Source: an archaeon
Lineage (GTDB): Archaea; Hydrothermarchaeota; Hydrothermarchaeia; Hydrothermarchaeales; JALUUU01
DNA length: 11,437 nucleotides
Direction: 5' to 3'
NCBI GenBank assembly: GCA_027021185.1
Contig: JALUUU010000104.1
Span: forward strand, 1 to 11,437
Under the pieces are notes generated by a model. It saw only the letters and a program-made list of their open reading frames with translations, had not been told where the DNA came from and searched no databases. The translations under genes were made by a program, and so were the position numbers. Shown piece after piece: positions 6,082 to 11,437 of the stretch (position 1 is the first letter of the stretch; every line of letters starts with the position of its first letter).

Positions 6082-7081
6082 CTATGGCAATCTCTGTGCC
6101 GCATTTCTGGCACCGATTGTCCTCTGTTAGTCTAACTACACGTACAGAGAAACCCCGTCTCTCAAGCAGCAATTCTCCGCAGTTATAGCAATACGTATTC
6201 TCCCCTTCATGACCAGGGACGTTGCCGGTATAAACGTAACGAAGTTTTTTGAGGCCGATCTTTCTAGCCTCCTCCAGAGTCTCCAGAGGAGTCATAGGCA
6301 CATCGAGCATCAGATAGTCGGGATGGAAACGGGTGAAATGAACGGGGATGTCTTTGTTGAGCCCTGCCACCCAGTCGACAAAGGATTCAATCTCCTCTTT
6401 ATCGTCATTTTTTTCGGGTATCATCAGATATGTAAGCTCCACGTGGATACCTTTGTGGACACAGTCCTCCACCCTCTCCAGAACGGGGGCAAGCTTGGCT
6501 TTAGCCACCTCTCGATAAAACTCTTCATGGAAGGCCTTCACGTCTACGTTAACGGCGTCGAGGTAGGGGGCAATAAGCTCCAGGGCCTCGTGGCTGAAGG
6601 AGCCGTTGGTGACGTATACTGTGTAGAGCCCCTCTTTTTTGGCTAGCTTGGCTGAGTCCAGGGTGTACTCGAACCAGATGGTCGGCTCGTTGTAGGTCCA
6701 CGCTATCCCCTGGCATCCCTCCTCTTTCGCCCTGGTGACAGCTTCCTCTGGGGAGTATTTAATCAGCATGTCTCTGGCCTCCTCGATCGGGGTCTGGGAT
6801 ATGGTGTAGTTCTGGCAGTGCAGGCACCGATAATTGCAGCTCACAGTCCCAAGGGAGAAAACTAGAGAGCCGGGATAGAAGTGAAACAGGGGCTTCTTCT
6901 CCACAGGATCCACGGCGATGGATGAGGCGAGGCCGTAGTTGAGGGTGTAAAGGGTGCCGTCTTTGTTCTCCCTAACCTTGCAGAAGCCACGTTTTCCCTC
7001 AGCTATTATGCAGCGGCGGTAGCAGAGGTTACATCTCACCTTTTTTTTGTCCTGTTTTTTCCACAGGAGAGCTTCTCTCAT
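6074..7081 (-). CDS. amrS: AmmeMemoRadiSam system radical SAM enzyme
   Basis: A radical S-adenosylmethionine enzyme of the COG1180 group, once annotated as pyruvate formate-lyase activating enzyme. Counting from the ATG, the SAM-cluster motif is C82-x3-C86-x2-C89 (CNYRCLHC). An N-terminal Cys-rich part (C17, C20, C24, C34; CNLCYRRC) and a C-terminal zinc ribbon (C298, C301, C324, C327) are features of the AmrS type. Other typical motifs are AWTYNEPTIW near 127-136, YVTNGS near 156-161 and LDAVNVDVKAF near 174-184. In other genomes AmrS is linked with a Memo-like dioxygenase-fold protein and an AMMECR1 protein; neither is in this window. The substrate is not known to me. The ATG at 7081 directly follows an in-frame GTG at 7084, either of which could start; I see no clear ribosome site. 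Confidence 0.9.
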   Translation of the reverse strand: MREALLWKKQDKKKVRCNLCYRRCIIAEGKRGFCKVRENKDGTLYTLNYGLASSIAVDPVEKKPLFHFYPGSLVFSLGTVSCNYRCLHCQNYTISQTPIEEARDMLIKYSPEEAVTRAKEEGCQGIAWTYNEPTIWFEYTLDSAKLAKKEGLYTVYVTNGSFSHEALELIAPYLDAVNVDVKAFHEEFYREVAKAKLAPVLERVEDCVHKGIHVELTYLMIPEKNDDKEEIESFVDWVAGLNKDIPVHFTRFHPDYLMLDVPMTPLETLEEARKIGLKKLRYVYTGNVPGHEGENTYCYNCGELLLERRGFSVRVVRLTEDNRCQKCGTEIAIVR

Positions 7082-7147
7082 CACTCTATATCAGAAGGTT
7101 CACAATCGCAATGTGGCCTATTCATATTTCGGAAAATGAAAGATAAA

Positions 7148-7156
7148 GTATATATC
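7148..7156 (+). promoter_or_regulatory. TATA-like box in the gap upstream of thiL's 3' end
   Basis: GTATATATC is a fair archaeal TATA match about 26 bases before a TTG at 7178 that opens a 65-residue reading frame. It could drive that frame as a leaderless transcript or an unannotated RNA. Confidence 0.3.
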
Positions 7157-7177
7157 AGCACGGCATCGTGGCTGTGA

Positions 7178-7375
7178 TTGGGGGCTGTTTTATTGAGCGC
7201 CGCTGGCTTGGAATGGGGGAAGTTCCATAAAGGCTATCGCTTATTAGTAGATGCTTGGTGGAATAAGAGGGACATAATCGCGGACGGCGCCGCCGTTGAG
7301 TCCAGTCAATTCATCGTTATCTTGATGCTGCTCTCCCTGTTTGTTAAGATCATACACGCTTCATTCACTTCTTAA
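7178..7375 (+). CDS. Doubtful 65-residue protein with a C-terminal membrane segment
   Basis: This frame fills most of the 299-base stretch (7085-7383) between amrS and thiL. It would begin with TTG immediately after an in-frame TGA, about 26 bases after a TATA-like box, and ends with two TAA codons. The product would have a tryptophan-containing basic N-terminal part (WGKFHKGYR, DAWWNKRD). A hydrophobic tail, FIVILMLLSLFVKII at about 46-60, resembles a tail-anchored membrane segment. I recognise no family. In favour are the promoter position and the coherent hydrophobic tail; against are the TTG start, the absence of a ribosome site and the short length. Apart from this I see nothing certain in the stretch: no tRNA and no clear terminator. 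Confidence 0.35.
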   Translation: MGAVLLSAAGLEWGKFHKGYRLLVDAWWNKRDIIADGAAVESSQFIVILMLLSLFVKIIHASFTS

Positions 7376-7383
7376 TAAGGACA

Positions 7384-8361
7384 CTAGGGGGTTGACTTGA
7401 AGGCCTCGTATCCCCTGTACTCAAGCTTCTTTACAGAGCCGTCATCGCATACCACATCTGCCCCATCGGCCGTCACCTCTCCTATCACTGTGAGTCTTGT
7501 CCCTAATGAGCGGAACTCTCTTAGCAGGGATTCGTATTTATCTCCGGGCAGGGTGAAGAGCAACTCGTACTCCCCGCCTTTGTGATAAAGGATCTCTTCC
7601 CTCTCCTGGGGATTGGATGCTATCCCGAGGGAGTCCTCGTCGACGGGCAGGCGATCCTCATATATCCTAAACCCGACCCCGCTGGCCTTGGCGATTTCAT
7701 GCAGACTGAAAGCTAGGCCGTCTGACACGTCAATACATGAGGTGGCGTATCTACCAAGGACAACGCCCTCCCTGATCCGGGCATTTGGTCTGTACGCGGC
7801 CTCCATGGCGCGCTTAGGGGCCTTGAGATTGTGGACGATGGCGTGATAGCCCGCGGCGCTGGTGCCGATTTCTCCGGTGACGAGGATGAGGTCGCCGGCT
7901 TTAGCACCTTTTCTGAGGAGGAGCTGATTCCTCTTAACCTTGCCGAGAGCTGTGGCAGTTATTAATAGCTCTCCCTGCTCTTTAGTGTCTCCTCCCAGGA
8001 CGCAGGTGCCGTGCTCCTGGCATGCCTTATGTATGCCCTCAGCTATCCCTTTTATGAAGTGATCCTCGGTGTCTCCAGGAAGGCCATAGGAAAACAGCAA
8101 CCCCAGGGGCTCTGCCCCCATGGACGCTATGTCGCTCAAGCAGGCATTCACTGCGTACCTCCCAATAACATCGGGGGGCATCTCCAGGGGAAAGTGGGTT
8201 CTGCGGGAGAGGAGATCTGTAGAGGCCACAAGATAATGCTCAGAGTCAAACTCCAGGACACATGCGTCGTCACCTATGGTTAGGACAGCCTTCTCACAGT
8301 TGCCATACACGTCTTCAAAGATCTTTATAGCTCTGCGCTCACCCAGTTCAGACAGCTTCAT
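7384..8361 (-). CDS. thiL: Thiamine-monophosphate kinase
   Basis: ThiL phosphorylates thiamine monophosphate to thiamine pyrophosphate with ATP, the last step of cofactor synthesis. The 325 residues match the AIR-synthase/selenophosphate-synthetase-like fold of the family. Motifs are IGDDA (29-33, metal binding), VASTD (45-49), LSDIASMGAEP (75-85), LGGDT (122-126), DVSDGL (211-216) and KGGEYELLF (261-269). The length is typical. The gene follows trm5 with two bases between stop and start; GGAGG (8370-8374), inside the trm5 end, lies about eight bases before the ATG. It is therefore co-transcribed with, and probably translationally coupled to, trm5. Nothing seems broken or missing. Confidence 0.95.
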   Translation of the reverse strand: MKLSELGERRAIKIFEDVYGNCEKAVLTIGDDACVLEFDSEHYLVASTDLLSRRTHFPLEMPPDVIGRYAVNACLSDIASMGAEPLGLLFSYGLPGDTEDHFIKGIAEGIHKACQEHGTCVLGGDTKEQGELLITATALGKVKRNQLLLRKGAKAGDLILVTGEIGTSAAGYHAIVHNLKAPKRAMEAAYRPNARIREGVVLGRYATSCIDVSDGLAFSLHEIAKASGVGFRIYEDRLPVDEDSLGIASNPQEREEILYHKGGEYELLFTLPGDKYESLLREFRSLGTRLTVIGEVTADGADVVCDDGSVKKLEYRGYEAFKSTP

Positions 8362-8363
8362 CT

Positions 8364-9371
8364 TTAATCCTCCACTGAAACGTCTAAGACGATGTGGTAT
8401 CTCCTTGGGGCGTATGGCCTCACAACTTTCCTGTTCAAGATGGTTGCTTTTCTATTTTTCTCCTCCGCAACTTCCATGACGAGCCTCTCCTTGGAGGTGA
8501 ATAAATCCTCCTCTGGGGAGACCGTGTAGAAATGTATCACGCCGTCTTTAACAACATCAAAGGCTAGATCGAGGTATTTGTGTGAGTGCAGGGGGAGGTT
8601 CATAATAGCCCTGTCCGCTTCCTCCGGAGCAACCTGTCTGCAGTCCCCTAGGAGGGCGGTTACCTTGTCTGCGACCTTATTGAGCAGGATGTTCTCTTTT
8701 AGGAGCTCATATGCCCTGGGGTTGGAGTCAATGGCATACACCTTGACATCCCTGTTCTTGGCCAGCAGGATAGAGAAAGGACCCACACCCGCGAAGAAAT
8801 CTACTATCACCTCCCCATCCCTCACCTGCTGGAGAATGCGCTGCCGTTCATAGGCCAGGCGGGGGGAAAAGTATACTCCGGCGATGTCAACCCTGAATAG
8901 GCACCCGTGCTCCCGGTGGAGGGTGACTGTGCTCTTCTGCCCCCAGAGATGCTTCAGCTCTCTAGTCCTTAGGTCGCCTTTCACTGCTCCAGCTTTTTTG
9001 AAAACACCTTTGATGTTTTTGTGGGCCTTAGCCAGGCTCTCAGCTATCCTTTTTTCATGTATCCTCAGCTCATCGGGAACCTCAATTATAGCTAAGTCAC
9101 CGATTATATCAAAGGATCTGTGAACCTTCTTCAGCTCCTCGGAGTCAAGGAACTCCTGGAGGTACTCTCTGAAGCTTTTCCGGCCTATTTTCTGGAAGTC
9201 CTCCTCCACGATCTGGTATTCATCTCCGAGATAGACCTTTTTCTTTAACGGGAAGATCACGAAGTTTTTGTGATATTTCACTTTTCTTCCTTTATAGAAG
9301 GCACCGGTGGAGAGGAGCTTTTTCTTCACCTCTTCGGCATCCTTCACCGGAACCTTTAAACCTATGCCCAT
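8364..9371 (-). CDS. trm5: tRNA (guanine-37-N1)-methyltransferase, archaeal Trm5
   Basis: Trm5 transfers a methyl group from SAM to N1 of G37 next to the tRNA anticodon, which prevents +1 frameshifting. The 335 residues show an N-terminal D1-like domain (about 1-65) that helps recognise the tRNA elbow, so this looks like the Trm5b subtype. A D2 region follows, then the class I Rossmann methyltransferase. Motifs are FSPRLAYER (168-176), VDFFAGVGPFSI (190-201, SAM binding), YAIDSNP (212-218), GDCR (242-245) and NLPLHSHKYLD (258-268, the NPPY-like catalytic motif). GGGAG (9378-9382) lies about six bases before the ATG. The gene is divergent from dph5 with 14 bases between starts and leads the trm5-thiL operon. 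Confidence 0.95.
   Translation of the reverse strand: MGIGLKVPVKDAEEVKKKLLSTGAFYKGRKVKYHKNFVIFPLKKKVYLGDEYQIVEEDFQKIGRKSFREYLQEFLDSEELKKVHRSFDIIGDLAIIEVPDELRIHEKRIAESLAKAHKNIKGVFKKAGAVKGDLRTRELKHLWGQKSTVTLHREHGCLFRVDIAGVYFSPRLAYERQRILQQVRDGEVIVDFFAGVGPFSILLAKNRDVKVYAIDSNPRAYELLKENILLNKVADKVTALLGDCRQVAPEEADRAIMNLPLHSHKYLDLAFDVVKDGVIHFYTVSPEEDLFTSKERLVMEVAEEKNRKATILNRKVVRPYAPRRYHIVLDVSVED
9355..9360 (+). promoter_or_regulatory. TATA-like box for dph5 inside the trm5 start
   Basis: TTTAAA, within CCTTTAAACC, is centred about 28 bases before the dph5 ATG at 9386 and lies in the first codons of trm5. dph5 has no Shine-Dalgarno sequence, so a leaderless transcript is likely. Confidence 0.45.
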
Positions 9372-9385
9372 TTCATTCTCCCAAC

Positions 9386-10165
9386 ATGCTCGTCTTCATA
9401 GGCCTCGGCCTCTATGACCATCGAGACCTGACAATCCGTGGTCTTGAGGAGGCTAAGAGCTGCGATTTATTATTCATGGAGGAGTATACAAGTTTTTTGC
9501 CGGGAGCAGGGAAAAGAGACATAGAGGCTGTGGTGGGGAGAAAGATACGCTCCGTTAGCCGTAGAGAAGTTGAAGACGAGGGCGAGGAGGCGATACTGGA
9601 GCCGGCAAAGATCAGTAAAGTTGGTTTTCTGGTCCCGGGGGATCCTCTGATTTCCACCACCCATGTTTATCTCCGGCTCAGGGCTGAAGAGCTAGGCATT
9701 ACTACAAAGGTCGTTCACAACGCCTCTATTTTATCTGCGGCTCCTTCAATTTCAGGCCTGCAGAACTACAAATTCGGAAGATCCACCAGCATACCTTTTC
9801 CTGAGGAGGGTTTCTTCCCCGAGACGCCTTACGATGTCCTGAAAGAGAATCTGCAGTCGGACCTCCACACCCTTTTTTACCTGGACATCAAGGTAGAAGA
9901 TGGGAAGATAAGGGCCATGCGGGCAAGGGAGGGGGTGGATTACTTGCTAAGGATAGAGGACAGGCGTCGAGAGGGCGTATTCCCTGATAACAAGCTGTGC
10001 ATTGCTCTAGCGGGGGTGGGGTCATCGAATCCCGTTATCAGGGCGGAGGTGGCGGGAAACCTGCGCAGCTCTAGGCTTGGAGCCCTACCCCAGTGTCTTA
10101 TCGTGCCAGGGAAGCTTCACTTCATGGAGGAGGAGTATCTCCGGGCCTTTGCAGGGCTTCGTTGA
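9386..10165 (+). CDS. dph5: Diphthine synthase
   Basis: Dph5 (DphB) is the SAM-dependent methyltransferase that methylates the modified histidine of translation elongation factor 2 on the way to diphthamide. The 259 residues are the usual length and show the tetrapyrrole-methylase-like fold. Motifs are FIGLGLYD (4-11), MEEYTS (31-36), PGDPLISTTH (84-93), HNASILSA (111-118), GLQNYKFG (124-131) and PGKLHFMEEEYL (241-252). It is divergent from trm5 and its last 44 bases are overlapped by a small cysteine-rich gene on the opposite strand. There is no upstream ribosome site; the start is set by the family N-terminus and the TATA box. Confidence 0.96.
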   Translation: MLVFIGLGLYDHRDLTIRGLEEAKSCDLLFMEEYTSFLPGAGKRDIEAVVGRKIRSVSRREVEDEGEEAILEPAKISKVGFLVPGDPLISTTHVYLRLRAEELGITTKVVHNASILSAAPSISGLQNYKFGRSTSIPFPEEGFFPETPYDVLKENLQSDLHTLFYLDIKVEDGKIRAMRAREGVDYLLRIEDRRREGVFPDNKLCIALAGVGSSNPVIRAEVAGNLRSSRLGALPQCLIVPGKLHFMEEEYLRAFAGLR

Positions 10166-10301
10166 AGCCGCAGTCCCAGCACACGTTAAGGTATCCCCCT
10201 CCTACGTCTTCACAGCAATGAGAGCAGACCGCGTACCCCAGGTAGTTACACTCCTCAACCCTCTCCTGTCCTGAGGAGATACCACAAACCTTACAAATCA
10301 T
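10122..10301 (-). CDS. Small eight-cysteine zinc-binding protein overlapping dph5
   Basis: A 59-residue frame that explains the gap between dph5 and the DUF99 gene. The protein begins MICKVCG and has cysteines at 3, 6, 18, 26, 29, 30, 41 and 44. They include three CxxC knuckles, CKVC (3-6), CSHC (26-29) and CWDC (41-44). This is the spacing of a zinc ribbon or a two-metal cross-brace; I do not recognise the family. The tail is Pro-rich (PGDTPPP). The cysteine pattern is far from random and favours a real gene. A TATA-like CTTTATTAG on the minus strand (about 10325-10333) sits roughly 28 bases before the ATG with no ribosome site, so a leaderless transcript is likely. The 3' end overlaps the dph5 3' end by 44 bases. 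Confidence 0.72.
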   Translation of the reverse strand: MICKVCGISSGQERVEECNYLGYAVCSHCCEDVGGGYLNVCWDCGFNEALQRPGDTPPP

Positions 10302-10302
10302 C

Positions 10303-10310
10303 TTTTATAA
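10303..10310 (+). promoter_or_regulatory. TATA box for the DUF99-ribL operon
   Basis: TTTTATAA is centred about 27 bases before the ATG at 10334 with no ribosome site between, so the mRNA is probably leaderless. It begins two bases from the start codon of the divergent 59-residue gene, whose own TATA-like box (10325-10332 on the plus strand, CTAATAAA) lies next to the DUF99 start. The two promoters interlock. Confidence 0.5.
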
Positions 10311-10333
10311 TTATGTTATGAGAACTAATAAAG

Positions 10334-10912
10334 ATGTCTTCCTCGCTGCAGCTCCATAAAAAAGGTCTTAGGGTTCTCGGGATAGCTGAGAGCTTCGTAA
10401 AAGGGGGGAAGGAGTCAGTTCTTGCGGGGGTCGTGATGAGGGCAGATCTGCAGATAGATGGTTTTTCTTTTTCAAAGATCACGGTGGGCGGTATGGACGC
10501 CACTGAGGGTGTGTTAGGGATTTTCAATAAACTTGACCGCCGTGATATAAACGCTCTTTTTCTTAACGGATGCGTCATCAGCTGGTTCAATATCGTGGAC
10601 CTGGACAAGGTATATGAGGCATCGGGACTTCCAGTGTTCTGCGTCACCTACGAGGAGTCAGAGGGACTTGAGAAATACATTAAAGAGTACTTCGACGACG
10701 CTGAGGAAAGGATAAAGGCGTACAGGGCGTTGGGACCGCGGAAAAAGATAGTCCTCCACACGGGGCACGAGGTCCTGGTCAGATACCTGGGGGTGGAGAC
10801 CAAGGGAGATGCTAAGGCTCTCCTTGACAGATTCACCCTACAGGGCGCGATACCTGAGCCCCTTCGGGTGGCTAGACTGCTGGCGAGGGCCTTGCTGAGG
10901 GATGAGAGATGA
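10334..10912 (+). CDS. DUF99 (UPF0215) family protein
   Basis: A conserved archaeal protein of unknown function, related in fold to endonuclease V and RNase H-like nucleases. The 192 residues show RVLGIAESF (13-21), LAGVVMRADL (30-39), ITVGGMDATEG (49-59), FLNGCVISWFNIVDLD (76-91), GLPVFCVTYEESEGLE (98-113) and the C-terminal QGAIPEPLRVARLLARALL (170-188). This wording matches the Thermococcus-type UPF0215 proteins as I remember them. The other DUF99 branch has GIDDxPF, VDGxDAT and LDG; here those acidic positions are Ala, Gly and Asn, though E19 and D56 remain. Nuclease activity therefore should not be assumed. It overlaps the next gene by an ATGA, so the two are translationally coupled. Confidence 0.88.
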   Translation: MSSSLQLHKKGLRVLGIAESFVKGGKESVLAGVVMRADLQIDGFSFSKITVGGMDATEGVLGIFNKLDRRDINALFLNGCVISWFNIVDLDKVYEASGLPVFCVTYEESEGLEKYIKEYFDDAEERIKAYRALGPRKKIVLHTGHEVLVRYLGVETKGDAKALLDRFTLQGAIPEPLRVARLLARALLRDER

Positions 10913-11437
10913 AAGAATCGATGAAGGATCTTCTCAAAGAACTGTGGATATCAAAGGCCAAGGACAACCTTCCCGACGAAGGCTCTCTGGCAGAAAAATT
11001 CGGCCTAGATGCCTTGAAGGAAGCTGAGAACAGGGGGCTGATTAAGGTCTCAGAAAGCGTTACCCTTACCCAAAAGGGCAGAGAGTGCTTAAAAGTCGTC
11101 GTGTGCGGCGGGGTTTTCGACATCCTGCACCCCGGCCACGGCTTCTTTCTGGAGAAGGCAAAGAGCCGCGGTGACATCCTCGTGGTCGTGGTGGCCAGAG
11201 ACTCTACTGTTGAGAAAAGAAAGAGGATCCCCGTAGTACCGGAGAGACAGCGTCGAGACATGGTCAGCTACCTTAAGCCGGTGGATCTGGCAGTCCTGGG
11301 TGGGGAGGGCCATCCATTAGACATTATAGAGGATCTGAAACCGGATATCATCGTCCTGGGCCCGGATCAGAGGCACAGCGAAGAAAAACTGCAGAAGGCT
11401 CTGGGTGAGAGAGGGATTGAAGTCGAGGTTGTCCGGG
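10909..11437 (+). CDS. ribL: FAD synthase-like nucleotidyltransferase with N-terminal winged helix, 3' end cut
   Basis: RibL adenylylates FMN to FAD in archaea. From about residue 62 the protein matches the cytidylyltransferase fold: VVCGGVFDILHPGHGFFLEKA (64-84 in part) with the HPGH nucleotide-binding motif at 74-77. ARDSTVEKRKR (96-106) and KPDIIVLGPDQ (144-154) are characteristic of RibL. Ahead of this is an extra domain, residues 1-61, that looks like a winged helix (helices at about 4-18, 26-31 and 34-43, then a wing). RibL proteins usually start close to the GGVFDILHPGH strand, so this is a fusion. The ATG overlaps the DUF99 stop (ATGA) and has GAGGG (10897-10901) upstream. About 176 residues are visible; perhaps 30 lie beyond the window. 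Confidence 0.88.
   Translation, partial: MKESMKDLLKELWISKAKDNLPDEGSLAEKFGLDALKEAENRGLIKVSESVTLTQKGRECLKVVVCGGVFDILHPGHGFFLEKAKSRGDILVVVVARDSTVEKRKRIPVVPERQRRDMVSYLKPVDLAVLGGEGHPLDIIEDLKPDIIVLGPDQRHSEEKLQKALGERGIEVEVVR

Noticed and set aside
6209..6646. 145-residue plus-strand frame inside amrS
   Set aside because: Opposite-strand shadow of a well-supported radical SAM enzyme.
7284..7296. 13-base perfect dyad ACGGCGCCGCCGT as a terminator or operator
   Set aside because: As a hairpin it allows only a short stem, no T-run follows it, and archaeal terminators do not need a hairpin.
10077..10274. 65-residue plus-strand frame across the dph5 end
   Set aside because: No promoter or ribosome site of its own; the minus-strand eight-cysteine frame explains the region better.
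10872..11261. 129-residue minus-strand frame opposite ribL
   Set aside because: Ser/Pro/Arg-rich shadow with no family motif; the plus strand has clear HPGH nucleotidyltransferase motifs.
1..11437. tRNA or rRNA genes, CRISPR repeats, insertion sequences, attachment sites
   Set aside because: Read through on both strands by eye; no cloverleaf with a GTTCGA-type arm, no regular repeat-spacer pattern, no transposase and no terminal inverted repeats were seen.

Overview
The window is archaeal. It carries the diphthamide gene dph5, an archaeal-type trm5, a RibL-type FAD synthase, a DUF99 (UPF0215) protein resembling the Thermococcus type as I remember it, and an AmmeMemoRadiSam radical SAM enzyme. 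Several genes have a TATA-like box about 26-28 bases before the start codon and no Shine-Dalgarno sequence, the pattern of leaderless archaeal transcripts. Dissimilatory sulfite reductase genes sit in this euryarchaeal-looking background, so the source is probably an uncultured or less-studied sulfur-metabolising euryarchaeal lineage. I cannot place it more precisely.

Layout. (1) Positions 1-2064, plus strand: the 3' part of dsrA (cut by the window edge), dsrB, and a translationally coupled 62-residue zinc-ribbon protein where sulfate reducers often carry dsrD. (2) Positions 2071-3069, minus strand: a small ferredoxin and an FdhD-type sulfurtransferase, converging on the dsr genes. (3) Positions 3178-4962: a secreted, membrane-anchored beta-propeller / PKD-like / thrombospondin-type-3 surface protein. 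(4) Positions 4964-6081: an unrecognised protein with two similar halves and a divergent four-helix membrane protein that appear to share one TATA element. (5) Positions 6074-7084: the radical SAM enzyme AmrS. (6) Positions 7085-7383: a 299-base stretch with one doubtful 65-residue reading frame. (7) Positions 7384-9371, minus strand: trm5 followed by thiL. (8) Positions 9386-10165: dph5, divergent from trm5 with only 14 bases between the starts. (9) Positions 10122-10301, minus strand: a 59-residue eight-cysteine protein whose 3' end overlaps dph5. (10) Positions 10334-11437: a DUF99 protein and a RibL-type nucleotidyltransferase with an added winged-helix domain, cut by the window edge.

How they fit together. 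DsrAB carries out the six-electron interconversion of sulfite and sulfide, and the nearby ferredoxin is a possible electron carrier. FdhD activates molybdenum/tungsten bis-MGD enzymes by sulfuration, but no such enzyme is in the window. The right half is housekeeping: tRNA m1G37, diphthamide on EF-2, thiamine pyrophosphate and FAD. The most notable feature is the siroheme/[4Fe-4S] ligand pattern of DsrB. It has the CX5C...CX3C arrangement of DsrA and assimilatory sulfite reductases instead of the usual DsrB pattern (Thr at the first position, adjacent Cys-Cys later). The coupled zinc-ribbon gene is the second lead. I found no mobile element, CRISPR array, tRNA or rRNA.
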